A DNA stretch of 64,000 nt from an uncultured Agathobacter sp. (GCA_934365945.1 CAKRNE010000011.1:20699-84698), one strand, 5' to 3'. Shown: positions 1 through 7,388, counted from the stretch's first letter. Program-made: numbers and translations. Notes: generated from the letters alone by a model not told the origin.

Positions 1-2
1 TA

Positions 3-266
3 GCACAGCTAAATAAACCAATGTATGGATATTCATTGGTAAAGGAATTAGAAGGAAAAGGTATTTCGATAGAAGGCAATACATTATATCCTCTACTGAG
101 AAGACTAGAGAGTCAAGGTCTGCTAAAAAGTGAATGGGAAACTGAGGCAACGAAGCCAAGAAAATATTATATCATCACAGAAGATGGGAAGCTGGTTTAT
201 AAAAAAATTAAAGAACACTGGAAAAAATTTTCACAGTCAATCAATGTTTTAATGGAGGAAGAATAA
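3..266 (+). CDS. PadR family transcriptional regulator (5' end outside window)
   Basis: The reading frame is open to the left edge and reads AQLNKPMYGYSLVKEL, so the ATG at 21 is probably internal and the true start lies outside the window. The winged-helix signature of PadR is clear: YGYSLVKELE, then GNTLYPLLRRLESQGLL, then a KPRKYYIITEDGK wing. PadR proteins are small repressors that bind promoter DNA through an N-terminal winged helix. The stop codon directly abuts the ATG of a HAAS-domain membrane protein at 267. PadR-HAAS pairs are a recurrent Firmicutes arrangement in which the regulator controls its own operon; the ligand is not predictable here. Confidence 0.85.
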   Translation, partial: AQLNKPMYGYSLVKELEGKGISIEGNTLYPLLRRLESQGLLKSEWETEATKPRKYYIITEDGKLVYKKIKEHWKKFSQSINVLMEEE

Positions 267-1259
267 ATGGTAAAAAATGATTTGATCGACAGATACATTT
301 ATGCAGTTACAAAACATATGAAATCCGCCATGAAAAAAGACGTGGCGGCGGAATTAGAGACGATCATACAAGATATGTTGGAGGAACGATGTGAGGATGT
401 TACTCCAACGGAGCGTGATATCAAAGTTGTTCTAACGGAACTGGGAACCCCGAATGAGTTAGCTTCGAAATATAAAGGTGAAACACAGGATTGTTTGATT
501 GGACAGCCGTATTACAGTTTATATGTGTATGTATTGAAAATTGTGACAGCGTGCATCAGTGGAGGAATGTTACTTGCTCAAATCATGGCAGCATTAACAT
601 CGCACACAATCTGGTATACAGCTATCTATAGAACCATCGGTGGGATTTTTGGCGGTATATTGACAGGCTTTGCATTTGTGACATTATTATTTGCATTCTT
701 TTATAAAAAAGGAATTAAGGTGGATGGGTTAAATGATGGAATAGATAATTTGCCTCCTGTTCCACAAAAGTCTAATAGGATTTCAAAAGTAGATGCGATT
801 GTAGGAATTGTTTTTTCGGTTATCTTCACTCTTGTATTTCTTGTATGCCCGCAGATTTTATGCATTGCATTTGTAAAAAATGGGGTAGGTGTGCATGAAC
901 CACTTTTTAATCTAGAATATATCAGACAAACATGGTATTTCATTCTTGCATTTGGAATTTTGGGTGTTACAAGGGACAGTGTGAGACTTATTGATGGCAG
1001 TTATACCAAAAGGGTGATGCTTGTTACCATTATCACCAATATTATTGATGGAGCATTAACAAGCATTTGGCTGTTAAATGATAGGATTATGAATAGTGGA
1101 TTTTTTGATGGTATTGAGCAGTTATTTGGAACGGATGCAGCAGTTATTTCACATGTTTTTATACACTTTAATAAGGTATTTCTCTCAATCATCATTTTGG
1201 CATTAACAATTAATTGCATTGAGACAGTCGTGAAAGCAGTAAAATACAGTCGACAATAA
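267..1259 (+). CDS. HAAS-domain polytopic membrane protein paired with PadR regulator
   Basis: 330 residues. The first ~75 residues (MVKNDLIDRYIYAVTKHM, then DVAAELETIIQDML, then LTELGTPNELASKYKG) match the helical HAAS-type N-terminal domain that accompanies PadR regulators. About six hydrophobic segments follow (roughly residues 80-104, 114-140, 170-200, 225-240, 250-270 and 300-322). It starts on the nucleotide after the upstream stop, so translational coupling is likely. The family is associated with membrane stress or transport-linked signalling, but no enzymatic activity can be assigned. Function is inferred from domain pairing only. Confidence 0.7.
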   Translation: MVKNDLIDRYIYAVTKHMKSAMKKDVAAELETIIQDMLEERCEDVTPTERDIKVVLTELGTPNELASKYKGETQDCLIGQPYYSLYVYVLKIVTACISGGMLLAQIMAALTSHTIWYTAIYRTIGGIFGGILTGFAFVTLLFAFFYKKGIKVDGLNDGIDNLPPVPQKSNRISKVDAIVGIVFSVIFTLVFLVCPQILCIAFVKNGVGVHEPLFNLEYIRQTWYFILAFGILGVTRDSVRLIDGSYTKRVMLVTIITNIIDGALTSIWLLNDRIMNSGFFDGIEQLFGTDAAVISHVFIHFNKVFLSIIILALTINCIETVVKAVKYSRQ

Positions 1260-1304
1260 AATAATTTTAGATGAATCAATCTCCATTTACACAAATGCTA
1301 CAAT

Positions 1305-1522
1305 GCATATGATTTTATTATTGCAACGTATTCCTTACATCACTTGACAGATGATGCAAAAATTCAATTTATTCAATTTTTAAAAACATTATTAAAAGAG
1401 GGGGGTGTATTCTGATCGGAGATGAAGCATTTCAAACAAGCTCAGATTTAGAAAAATGTCATATCCATAGACTTTTTGAGGAGTTTGGTTTTGATGGGAT
1501 TTTTGGAAGAAGTATATGTTAG
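1305..1522 (+). pseudogene. Class I SAM-dependent methyltransferase remnant, frameshifted
   Basis: Two frames together read like the middle of a methyltransferase. Frame one (1305-1415) gives AYDFIIATYSLHHLTDDAKI and continues to LLKEGG before a stop. The next frame, entered around 1409, gives ILIGDEAFQTSSDLEKC and stops at 1522. HHLTD, LKEGG and ILIGD are characteristic motif IV-V segments of small class I methyltransferases. The N-terminal SAM-binding part is missing and the switch of frame falls just after a run of six G. I read this as a decayed, non-functional fragment. The rest of 1260-1569 shows nothing else recognisable. Confidence 0.65.
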
Positions 1523-1569
1523 ACAATAAAGAAAATTGATAAAATTATGTTTTATAAAGATGAATTGTG

Positions 1570-1598
1570 TTGACACCCTATAATATAGGGCGTAATAT
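1570..1598 (+). promoter_or_regulatory. Sigma-A promoter with palindromic operator in the spacer
   Basis: TTGACA at 1570-1575, a 17-nt spacer and TAATAT at 1593-1598 form a near-consensus promoter 28 bp upstream of the toxin-like ORF. The spacer contains a perfect 15-bp palindrome, CCCTATA-A-TATAGGG (1576-1590). Toxin-antitoxin modules usually autorepress through an antitoxin HTH domain binding such a site, so this is the likely operator for the downstream Xre-type antitoxin (inference). Confidence 0.75.
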
Positions 1599-1625
1599 AG
1601 TTAAAAAGAGAAGGGAAAATTACAA

Positions 1626-1820
1626 ATGACAAGAACTTTTATAGAGGTTCCGTTGTTTTCAAAAAGATGGAAAGAGATTGGATTAGGTGAGGATGAATTA
1701 CGAGCGCTTCAGATAATGTTACTTAAAGATCCTGTGTCAGGACCTATAATGGAAGAAAAAAGCGTTTTAAAGAAATTAGTTAAATCGTTGAGAGAGGAAG
1801 CTGCTAAAAATAGGAGGTGA
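1626..1820 (+). pseudogene. Truncated RelE/HigB-type toxin gene (internally deleted)
   Basis: 64 codons. The first part (MTRTFIEVPLFSKRWKEIG, then LQIMLLKDPVSGPIME) matches the N-terminus of RelE/HigB-type toxins that normally run to about 105-110 residues. The last part (LKKLVKSLREEAAKNRR) matches their C-terminus. The expected central segment, with the GTGGLRK-like and YVDF/YLLTAYPKN-like strands carrying the RNase surface, is absent. The join is in frame, so this looks like an internal deletion leaving a short product without toxin activity. The stop overlaps the antitoxin ribosome-binding site. An independent short gene of unknown function is less likely. Confidence 0.65.
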
Positions 1821-1825
1821 TTTCT

Positions 1826-2131
1826 ATGAGTTCATTATTTGAGGATTTAAAAGAAGGACTCGAGGAAGCTATAGCTTATGAGAAAGGATATGGAGCGGGT
1901 AGAGTAAAAACATATATGATTTTGCCGGTCAAAGAGTATAGTGGAAAAGAAATACGTGATATTAGGACAAAGGCGGGGATGACTCAAAGTGTATTTGCTT
2001 CATATATGGGAGTTTCAATTAAAACAGTGGAAGCATGGGAAGGTGGTAGAACTCATCCGACAGGACCGGTGTTCAGGCTTTTAGATATTCTTTCTAAAAG
2101 CGAAGAAATGGAATATATTGTTGCTAAATGA
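1826..2131 (+). CDS. HigA-like antitoxin, Xre-family HTH
   Basis: 101 residues from ATG 1826, which is preceded by a strong Shine-Dalgarno AGGAGG at 1812-1817 with 8-nt spacing; the in-frame GTG at 1817 lies inside that site and is not the start. The C-terminal half is a helix-turn-helix: GKEIRDIRTKAGMTQSVFAS, YMGVSIKTVEAWEGGRTHP, then a helix ending LDILSK. The N-terminal part (LFEDLKEGLEEAIAYEKG) is the usual toxin-facing segment. In the family the antitoxin neutralises the RNase and represses the operon. The partner toxin here appears deleted, leaving a solitary repressor. Confidence 0.8.
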   Translation: MSSLFEDLKEGLEEAIAYEKGYGAGRVKTYMILPVKEYSGKEIRDIRTKAGMTQSVFASYMGVSIKTVEAWEGGRTHPTGPVFRLLDILSKSEEMEYIVAK

Positions 2132-2190
2132 GCATAGAAATGGGCAGTAGATTATCAGTCCATTATATTTAGTTGGAAATGAGAAACAGA

Positions 2191-2706
2191 ATGAGAAAAA
2201 TAGTAGCAGCTACAGAAGAAAATAAAGAAGAAATTTTAAAATTGTATAAGATACAGCTCGGCAGGGAGTTTTGTCCATGGGACGATTCTTATCCGGGAAT
2301 GAAGGAAATTGAGTTTGATCTTGGCAGAGAAGCCTTGTTTGTAATGATTGAAGGGCAGGAGAATAATACGGATGCCGGAAGCAAAGAGGACAGGATTATC
2401 GCTGCGATTTCAATTGATGATGATCCGCAGGTGGAGAAGCTTGATTGCTGGAGCAGCAGATTGGCACCTGGGGCTGAGCTTTCAAGACTTGCGGTTCATC
2501 CGGATTTTCAGAATCAAAAAATCGCCAGACAAATGCTGGCATTTGGGATGGAAGAGCTTAGTAGGAGAGGGTACAAGAGTGTGCATTTTTTAGTCAACAA
2601 GCTCAATGTGAAGGCTCTGCGCTCGTATGCAGTGTTTGGATTTGAGACAGTGGGGGAATGCAGCCTGTTTGGGCAGCCGTTTTTGTGCTATGAAAAGAGT
2701 TTGTAA
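2191..2706 (+). CDS. GNAT family N-acetyltransferase
   Basis: 171 residues from ATG 2191. In-frame TTG 2173 and ATG 2179 are alternatives without a better ribosome-binding site. The acetyl-CoA-binding core is visible as LSRLAVHPDFQNQKIARQML (strand 4 and the pyrophosphate loop, Q-x-x-x-A variant), followed by the conserved NVKALRSYAVFGFETVGE near the C-terminus. GNAT enzymes transfer acetyl from acetyl-CoA to amines; the substrate cannot be told. It is followed closely by the promoter of a tRNA gene and appears monocistronic. Confidence 0.85.
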   Translation: MRKIVAATEENKEEILKLYKIQLGREFCPWDDSYPGMKEIEFDLGREALFVMIEGQENNTDAGSKEDRIIAAISIDDDPQVEKLDCWSSRLAPGAELSRLAVHPDFQNQKIARQMLAFGMEELSRRGYKSVHFLVNKLNVKALRSYAVFGFETVGECSLFGQPFLCYEKSL

Positions 2707-2734
2707 AAAAATATAATTTTTTTGAAAAAAGTGC

Positions 2735-2763
2735 TTGCATTTTTGAAAACAATCTGATATTAT
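2735..2763 (+). promoter_or_regulatory. Promoter of tRNA-Leu(AAG)
   Basis: TTGCAT (2735-2740), 17-nt spacer, TATTAT (2758-2763) with an upstream TG. The transcript would begin about 35 nt before the tRNA. The leader contains a small hairpin, GTCGC...GCGAC (2770-2789). Confidence 0.7.
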
Positions 2764-2803
2764 ATACAAGTCGCGTGAGACAAGCGACGAAAACAAAATA
2801 CAT

Positions 2804-2888
2804 GCGGAAGTGTCGGAACTGGCAGACGAGCAAGACTAAGGATCTTGTGATTATTGCAATCGTGTGGGTTCAAGTCCCATCTTCCGCA
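2804..2888 (+). tRNA. tRNA-Leu, anticodon AAG
   Basis: 85 nt. Acceptor stem GCGGAAG/CTTCCGC with discriminator A and no encoded CCA. Anticodon stem CAAGA/TCTTG encloses loop CTAAGGA, giving anticodon AAG (reads CUU). The long variable arm GATT...AATC is the class II hallmark of tRNA-Leu, and the T arm is GTGGG-TTCAAGT-CCCAT. A34 would be expected to be edited to inosine to read beyond CUU. Confidence 0.92.
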
Positions 2889-2898
2889 TTATAAAACT

Positions 2899-2935
2899 AA
2901 AAAGGGTTAAGCCTTAGGGCTTAGCCCTTTTTAAT
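2899..2935 (+). terminator. Rho-independent terminator after tRNA-Leu(AAG)
   Basis: The stem GGGTTAAGCC/GGCTTAGCCC (one G:U pair) has loop TTAG, is flanked by an A tract and is followed by TTTTTAATTTT. It lies 10 nt after the tRNA. Confidence 0.85.
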
Positions 2936-2940
2936 TTTAG

Positions 2941-3110
2941 AAGCGGAAGCGGACCTTGCCCCCATGGGTCCAAGGTCTCCGCTTCGCTTCGGTCGTTGCA
3001 GAACAGACGTCCCCCGGACGTCTTGCAACCCATCTTCCGCATGGCTTCGGTCGTTGTGGGGCAGGAGCACCATGGTTCAAGGTCTCGCCTCCGGCTCGGT
3101 CGGCTCGTGG
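2941..3110 (+). repeat. GC-rich structured intergenic repeat region
   Basis: This stretch between the tRNA terminator and the aldolase gene is visibly richer in G+C than its surroundings. It contains an inverted repeat (about 2941-2959 with 2971-2991), a perfect hairpin AGACGTCC-CCC-GGACGTCT (3007-3025), and two direct copies of a ~38-nt unit starting CCATGG(G)T(C/T)CAAGGTCTC (from about 2962 and 3071). At 3029-3042 it repeats the last 14 nt of the tRNA-Leu locus (CCCATCTTCCGCAT). No coding gene is supported. It may be a decayed mobile or tRNA-derived repeat. Confidence 0.5.
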
Positions 3111-3153
3111 CATGGAACAATAAAACAGGGATTAAGAGAGGTAAGTGTATTTT

Positions 3154-4188
3154 ATGATTAGATTTAATAACGATTACAACCGCGGTGCATTTGATTGCAT
3201 TTTGAAGGCACTGGCAGATACAAATACAACCAGCTATCCGGGATATGGTGAGGATGAGTGGTGCGATAAGGCTGAGCAGATTATTAAGGGGCTTATTGGC
3301 AGAGATGATTCCATGATTAAATTTATTCCGGGTGCGACGCAGGCCAATTATGTTGTGGTTGCGGCGGCTCTTTCACCGGTGCAGAGTGTGATTGCAGCGG
3401 ATACGGGGCATATCAATTGCCACGAGGCGGCTTCTATTGAGAATACAGGTCATAAGATTCTTGCGCTTCCTAATACGGATGGTAAAATCAGTGCTGCGCA
3501 GATTGAGGCGTGTGCCGCAGAGTATTATGACAATGCAAAGCCTGAGTATCTGACGGAGCCAAAGATGGTTTATATTTCATTTCCGACGGAGCAGGGTACT
3601 CTTTATACGAAAAGAGAGCTTTGCGATATCAGTGCTGTCTGCAAGAAATACGGCATGTACCTGTTTGTGGATGGTGCAAGAATGGGCTATGGACTGGGCT
3701 CTGATAAAAATGATCTTACACTCTGTGATTTTGCCAAGCTTTCGGATGTTTTTTATATCGGTGGCACAAAGTGCGGTGCGCTCTTTGGTGAAGCTCTGGT
3801 TATAAATGCTGATGATATCAAGTATCGTTTTAAGGCTTATATGAAGCAAAACGGTGCAGTACTTGCAAAGGGCTGGCTGATGGGCTTACAGTTTGCCACT
3901 ATGCTTGAGAATGGTGATTATTTTGAAAAGACAAAGCGTGCTGATGAGCTTGCCATGCAGATTAAAGGGGCATTTGAACAGAAGAAGGTGCCGTTTTGGG
4001 TTGAGAGCTTTACAAATCAGCAGTTTGTAATATTGTCGGATGAGCAGAAGAAGACACTTGCCAAGAAGTATTATTTTGAAGAGATGGGAAGAGAGAACGA
4101 GGGCACTGTAGTGCGCTTTTGCACCAGCTGGGCCACAAAACAGGAAGAGGTTGATGCGCTGGTTTTAGATATATCAAAGCTGGTGTAA
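3154..4188 (+). CDS. Threonine aldolase-family (beta-eliminating lyase) PLP enzyme
   Basis: 344 residues from ATG 3154, with an AGAGAGG site upstream; GTG 3145 is in frame but too close to it. Fold type I PLP features of the low-specificity L-threonine aldolase family are present: FIPGATQANYVVVAA (cofactor phosphate region), the conserved ADTGHINCHEA segment, VDGARMGYGL (Asp contacting the pyridine nitrogen), and Lys206 in GGTKCG as the Schiff-base lysine. The family cleaves L-threonine or allo-threonine to glycine and acetaldehyde in the cytosol; exact substrate is not certain. It lies alone between two tRNA-Leu genes. Confidence 0.85.
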   Translation: MIRFNNDYNRGAFDCILKALADTNTTSYPGYGEDEWCDKAEQIIKGLIGRDDSMIKFIPGATQANYVVVAAALSPVQSVIAADTGHINCHEAASIENTGHKILALPNTDGKISAAQIEACAAEYYDNAKPEYLTEPKMVYISFPTEQGTLYTKRELCDISAVCKKYGMYLFVDGARMGYGLGSDKNDLTLCDFAKLSDVFYIGGTKCGALFGEALVINADDIKYRFKAYMKQNGAVLAKGWLMGLQFATMLENGDYFEKTKRADELAMQIKGAFEQKKVPFWVESFTNQQFVILSDEQKKTLAKKYYFEEMGRENEGTVVRFCTSWATKQEEVDALVLDISKLV

Positions 4189-4228
4189 TAACAAATTTGT
4201 AGTTTTCATAATTTTTTAAAAATTATGC

Positions 4229-4257
4229 TTGCATTCTTCTAAACTTTTTGGTAGAAT
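4229..4257 (+). promoter_or_regulatory. Promoter of tRNA-Leu(CAG)
   Basis: TTGCAT (4229-4234), 17-nt spacer, TAGAAT (4252-4257). It has the same -35 hexamer and spacing as the first tRNA-Leu promoter. The -10 ends 11 nt before the tRNA, so the leader is very short. Confidence 0.7.
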
Positions 4258-4268
4258 AATGCTTGTTC

Positions 4269-4352
4269 GCAGGAGTGGCGGAATTGGCAGACGCGCAGGC
4301 TTCAGGTGCCTGTGGTAGCAATATCGTGTGGGTTCAAGTCCCATCTCCTGCA
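4269..4352 (+). tRNA. tRNA-Leu, anticodon CAG
   Basis: 84 nt. Acceptor stem GCAGGAG/CTCCTGC with discriminator A and no encoded CCA. Anticodon stem CAGGC/GCCTG encloses loop TTCAGGT, giving anticodon CAG (reads CUG). A class II long variable arm is present, and the T arm is identical to that of the AAG tRNA upstream. Confidence 0.93.
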
Positions 4353-4356
4353 TTAA

Positions 4357-4391
4357 CAGGGAAGTCGGTGAACGGCTTCCTATTTTATTTT
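4357..4391 (+). terminator. Rho-independent terminator after tRNA-Leu(CAG)
   Basis: The stem GGGAAGTCG/CGGCTTCCT has loop GTGAA and is followed by ATTTTATTTTA. It begins 5 nt after the tRNA. Confidence 0.8.
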
Positions 4392-4504
4392 ATGCAGATA
4401 TTTTTTATAGCCTTTTGGCTTTTAATGGTCTGTAACCGTTGCCTGCCACACTGAGGGGTACAGCAGTCACAGGAATTTGATTATTATGGAGATGGGATTG
4501 CAGC

Positions 4505-5878
4505 GTGAAGAGATTGAATCTATCTTATATTAATGTAATATGTGCGTTTGTTTTGTCCTTTGCTGTTATGGAGTATGTAAATCTTTTGATTGGCAGAGTG
4601 GGTGGATTTCCTGTGCTTGCAGGGGTGCTTGTGTCATATTCAGTTATGAGATATGGCAGCTTTGCAAGGAAAAATATGGCATGCTACATGGGTATCTATA
4701 TGCTGACATGGTTTGTCGGCACGGTAGTGTTATTCATTTCAAAATACTCAGGCTGGGGCAATATCAAAAAGCTTAGCCCGGCGCAGTATTTCAAGGCACT
4801 GTACGGCTCAACCCTGTCAGAGATATGGGGATATTTTTTTGCAATTGTGCTCATGCTGACAGTGATTGTTTCGTTTTTTCCGCTTATCGTTATAAAAAGC
4901 AGGAAAATATATGGACGGTATGTGTTGGAAAATACGATTTTTTGGACGATAATACTCATACCGCTTAAATTTATAGATAAGAAATTTGTCAATCACAAGG
5001 TGATGTGGCAGGCAGGCTGTATGATGTCCTTTGTTGTGCTTTTACTTGTGCTTGAGATTTTCTTTGTATACAGATTGGTGAAATACAGGTATTGCGATGA
5101 GCATGCTGACAGGCAGGTGCTTATTCACAGACGCCGGGTGCGAAGAAAAACATTAAAAGCTGTGATAGCGATTGTGCCGGTCGTTGTCATTACAATTATT
5201 GTTGTCTATACATATTTTATGTCGCCTTCAAACGAGCCGGCTGAGTATGAAAGGGTCGCAAGCTGCATTACCAATGATGACAGGCTTGGACCGATGGTTT
5301 ATGACAGTCAGGTGTATATTCCGATATCCATAGAGCTTGACTACGCTAAGACAGGAAGCCCGCTTGGTTACATTGTATACAAGGATCAGGACTATAGCAG
5401 CAGATACTATGAGCTTGCCGCATCGAACCTCTTATATATGAATAAGAACGGTGACGATACATATTTACAGATGGCGGGCAACGTGTCAAATTCATACAAG
5501 AAGCTGTCTGTGGTGGAAAAAAGCGATTCATGGAAGGACTGCAGCGTTTTTCTCATGTGGGATGAGGAGTGGCAGTCAGAGTCGCGCTACAGCAAGGATG
5601 TCACAGGCTATACGGAGTGCGATGGGGATTTCATAGAAAGTCTTGAGGATACCTTTGGGGCAGTGAAAATAAATCCCGCAGATTTCAAGGACTATGATGC
5701 GTATTTTACAATAGAGGGCTACAGATCCATGAAGGATGCTGTGGAGAGTGACAGTCATGTGGGCACCTGGGTGGGCTGCATACTGGCTAGGGACGATAAG
5801 TTCTACTATGGCAGCTATGACAACGAAATCACAGGAGGAAAGCTTCAGATGCTGCGCCATGTGCTCGGTGGTAATTGA
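4505..5878 (+). CDS. Hypothetical polytopic membrane protein with large C-terminal extracytoplasmic domain
   Basis: 457 residues from GTG 4505; a GGAG sits 13 nt upstream, so the start is moderately certain. Six hydrophobic segments lie within residues 1-195, then a basic loop (HRRRVRRKT), a seventh segment (~residues 220-240), and a ~215-residue C-terminal part that is probably outside the membrane. No recognisable enzymatic motif is present and I do not recognise the family. The gene stands alone between tRNA-Leu(CAG) and dgt. Confidence 0.6.
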   Translation: MKRLNLSYINVICAFVLSFAVMEYVNLLIGRVGGFPVLAGVLVSYSVMRYGSFARKNMACYMGIYMLTWFVGTVVLFISKYSGWGNIKKLSPAQYFKALYGSTLSEIWGYFFAIVLMLTVIVSFFPLIVIKSRKIYGRYVLENTIFWTIILIPLKFIDKKFVNHKVMWQAGCMMSFVVLLLVLEIFFVYRLVKYRYCDEHADRQVLIHRRRVRRKTLKAVIAIVPVVVITIIVVYTYFMSPSNEPAEYERVASCITNDDRLGPMVYDSQVYIPISIELDYAKTGSPLGYIVYKDQDYSSRYYELAASNLLYMNKNGDDTYLQMAGNVSNSYKKLSVVEKSDSWKDCSVFLMWDEEWQSESRYSKDVTGYTECDGDFIESLEDTFGAVKINPADFKDYDAYFTIEGYRSMKDAVESDSHVGTWVGCILARDDKFYYGSYDNEITGGKLQMLRHVLGGN

Positions 5879-6013
5879 TATACTGTTTATTTTTTTGATG
5901 AAAGAAAAATGAAGTAAATAAAATAAAGTAAATAGAAATAAAAAAAGGATTTTTAAAAAACACGTCGAATAATAATTAGTGTAGAGCATAATTAGTGTGA
6001 GCACTATCGATGG

Positions 6014-6037
6014 AATGCAACGCTGTTTTGTTGCATT
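6014..6037 (+). other. Hairpin in dgt leader region
   Basis: A perfect 8-bp stem, AATGCAAC/GTTGCATT, lies about 50 nt upstream of dgt. It is followed by TGAGCAC rather than a T run, so it is not a typical terminator. The remainder of 5879-6086 is A+T-rich with nothing else clear. Confidence 0.4.
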
Positions 6038-6086
6038 TGAGCACAAATAGCCGCAGAATATAACGACTGTGCGGGGAGGCAGATAA

Positions 6087-7100
6087 ATGACCATTCGCGA
6101 GCAGATAGAAAAACGTGAGCAGGAAATATTAAGTCCATTCGCATGTCTGAGCATCAACTCAAGAGGCAGGGACTTTGAAGAGCCGCAGTGTGATATCAGG
6201 CCTGTTTTTCAGCGGGACAGGGACCGGATACTGCATAGCAAGGCATTCAGGCGTCTGAAAAATAAGACGCAGGTATTTCTTACACCAAAGGGCGACCATT
6301 ACCGCACACGTATGTCGCATACGCTTGAGGTGTCGCAGAATGCCAGGACAATAGCCAAGGCACTGAGACTGAACGAGGATCTGGTGGAGGCTATAGCGCT
6401 GGGGCATGACCTGGGGCATACACCGTTTGGACATGCGGGTGAGCGCATCCTCAATGAGATATACGAGGGCGGCTTTAAGCACAATGAGCAGAGTGTGCGC
6501 ATAGTGGAAAAGCTCGAAAAGGACGGAGCAGGGCTCAATCTGACCTGGGAGGTCAGAGATGGCATACTAAATCACCAGACCTCGCTCATGCCACACACCT
6601 TAGAGGGCAAGATAGTCAGGCTTTCAGACAAGATAGCCTACATAAATTCAGACTTTGATGATGCAATCCGCGCACAGCTTCTGTGCGAGGAGGATATACC
6701 GCTTGAGATAAGGAACACGCTTGGACACAGCACCAAGGCCAGGCTCAATCATATGGTGCACAATATCATCACAAACAGCATGGGAAAGGATGACATATGC
6801 ATGTCAGAAGAGTCCGCGCAGGCTATGCAGGATTTGCGTAAATTCATGTTCGCAAACCTCTATAACAATCCTGTCGCAAAAAGCGAGGAGAAAAAAGCCA
6901 AGGCGATGCTCAAGCAGCTTTACTTCTATTATATGGAGCATATAGAGGAGCTGCCGCAGAAGTACCTCGTCATGCTCGGACAGGGTGATGACAAGGGGCG
7001 CATCATATGCGACTATATATCAGGCATGACAGATCAGTATGCCACTACGAAGTTCCACGAGTATTTCGTGCCCGTAGCATGGGAAATTGACGGTTACTGA
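6087..7100 (+). CDS. dgt: Deoxyguanosinetriphosphate triphosphohydrolase-like protein
   Basis: 337 residues, ATG start with GGGGAGG just upstream. It is an HD-superfamily phosphohydrolase: His78 in MSHTLEV, His107-Asp108 in ALGHDLGHTPFGHAGE, and a later conserved Asp in VRLSDKIAYINSDFDDA, which together would hold the catalytic metal. The family hydrolyses dGTP (or dNTPs generally) to deoxynucleoside and triphosphate, tuning dNTP pools. Position just upstream of dnaG and rpoD is the standard clostridial arrangement, but here a 259-bp palindromic element separates it from dnaG. Confidence 0.92.
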   Translation: MTIREQIEKREQEILSPFACLSINSRGRDFEEPQCDIRPVFQRDRDRILHSKAFRRLKNKTQVFLTPKGDHYRTRMSHTLEVSQNARTIAKALRLNEDLVEAIALGHDLGHTPFGHAGERILNEIYEGGFKHNEQSVRIVEKLEKDGAGLNLTWEVRDGILNHQTSLMPHTLEGKIVRLSDKIAYINSDFDDAIRAQLLCEEDIPLEIRNTLGHSTKARLNHMVHNIITNSMGKDDICMSEESAQAMQDLRKFMFANLYNNPVAKSEEKKAKAMLKQLYFYYMEHIEELPQKYLVMLGQGDDKGRIICDYISGMTDQYATTKFHEYFVPVAWEIDGY

Positions 7101-7129
7101 GATTACTTATAATTCTGTAAAAACCGCCC

Positions 7130-7388
7130 GGTGAGCGCGTCTGCAGTGCGGCACTTAGCTCTTGCAGAGGCGACTAGCGAAGCAGCTTAGAGACTGTAGA
7201 ATTATGCACATGAAGCACAGAAATGCACCGGCATGGAAGCCGGGGCAAGGAGATATCGAGCCATGGATGGCGAGTATCGACGGTTTCGTCAAGCATAGAA
7301 AAACTGTAGGCATAATTCGTACAGGCTCTTAGCAGAGAAGCGTTAGCCGGTTGTAAGAGCTAAGTGCCGCACTGCAGACGCGCTCACC
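7130..7388 (+). repeat. Large palindromic element, copy 1
   Basis: The first and last 33 nt (7130-7162 and 7356-7388) are perfect reverse complements. Inside them, GAATTATGC (7199-7207) pairs with GCATAATTC (7310-7318). That pairing encloses a hairpin CCGGC-ATGGAA-GCCGG (7228-7243), a weaker GCC-ATGGAT-GGC hairpin (7260-7271) and GACG-GTTT-CGTC (about 7279-7290). The core is shared with the elements at 47250-47531 and 47689-47980, while the outer arms differ. It begins 29 nt after the dgt stop and ends 46 nt before dnaG. No transposase or credible ORF is present. It could be a non-autonomous mobile element, a structured RNA or a transcript-end element. Confidence 0.85.

Noticed and set aside
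2914..3161. ORFs on both strands in the GC-rich intergenic region
   Set aside because: They translate structured repeats and hairpins; no ribosome-binding site or homologous pattern.
4263..4454. ORF across tRNA-Leu(CAG)
   Set aside because: It is a translation of the tRNA gene, which is a known source of spurious short proteins.
7130..7388. Retron or group II intron for the large palindromes
   Set aside because: No reverse transcriptase gene lies nearby and no domain V-like intron hairpin or branch-site signature was found.
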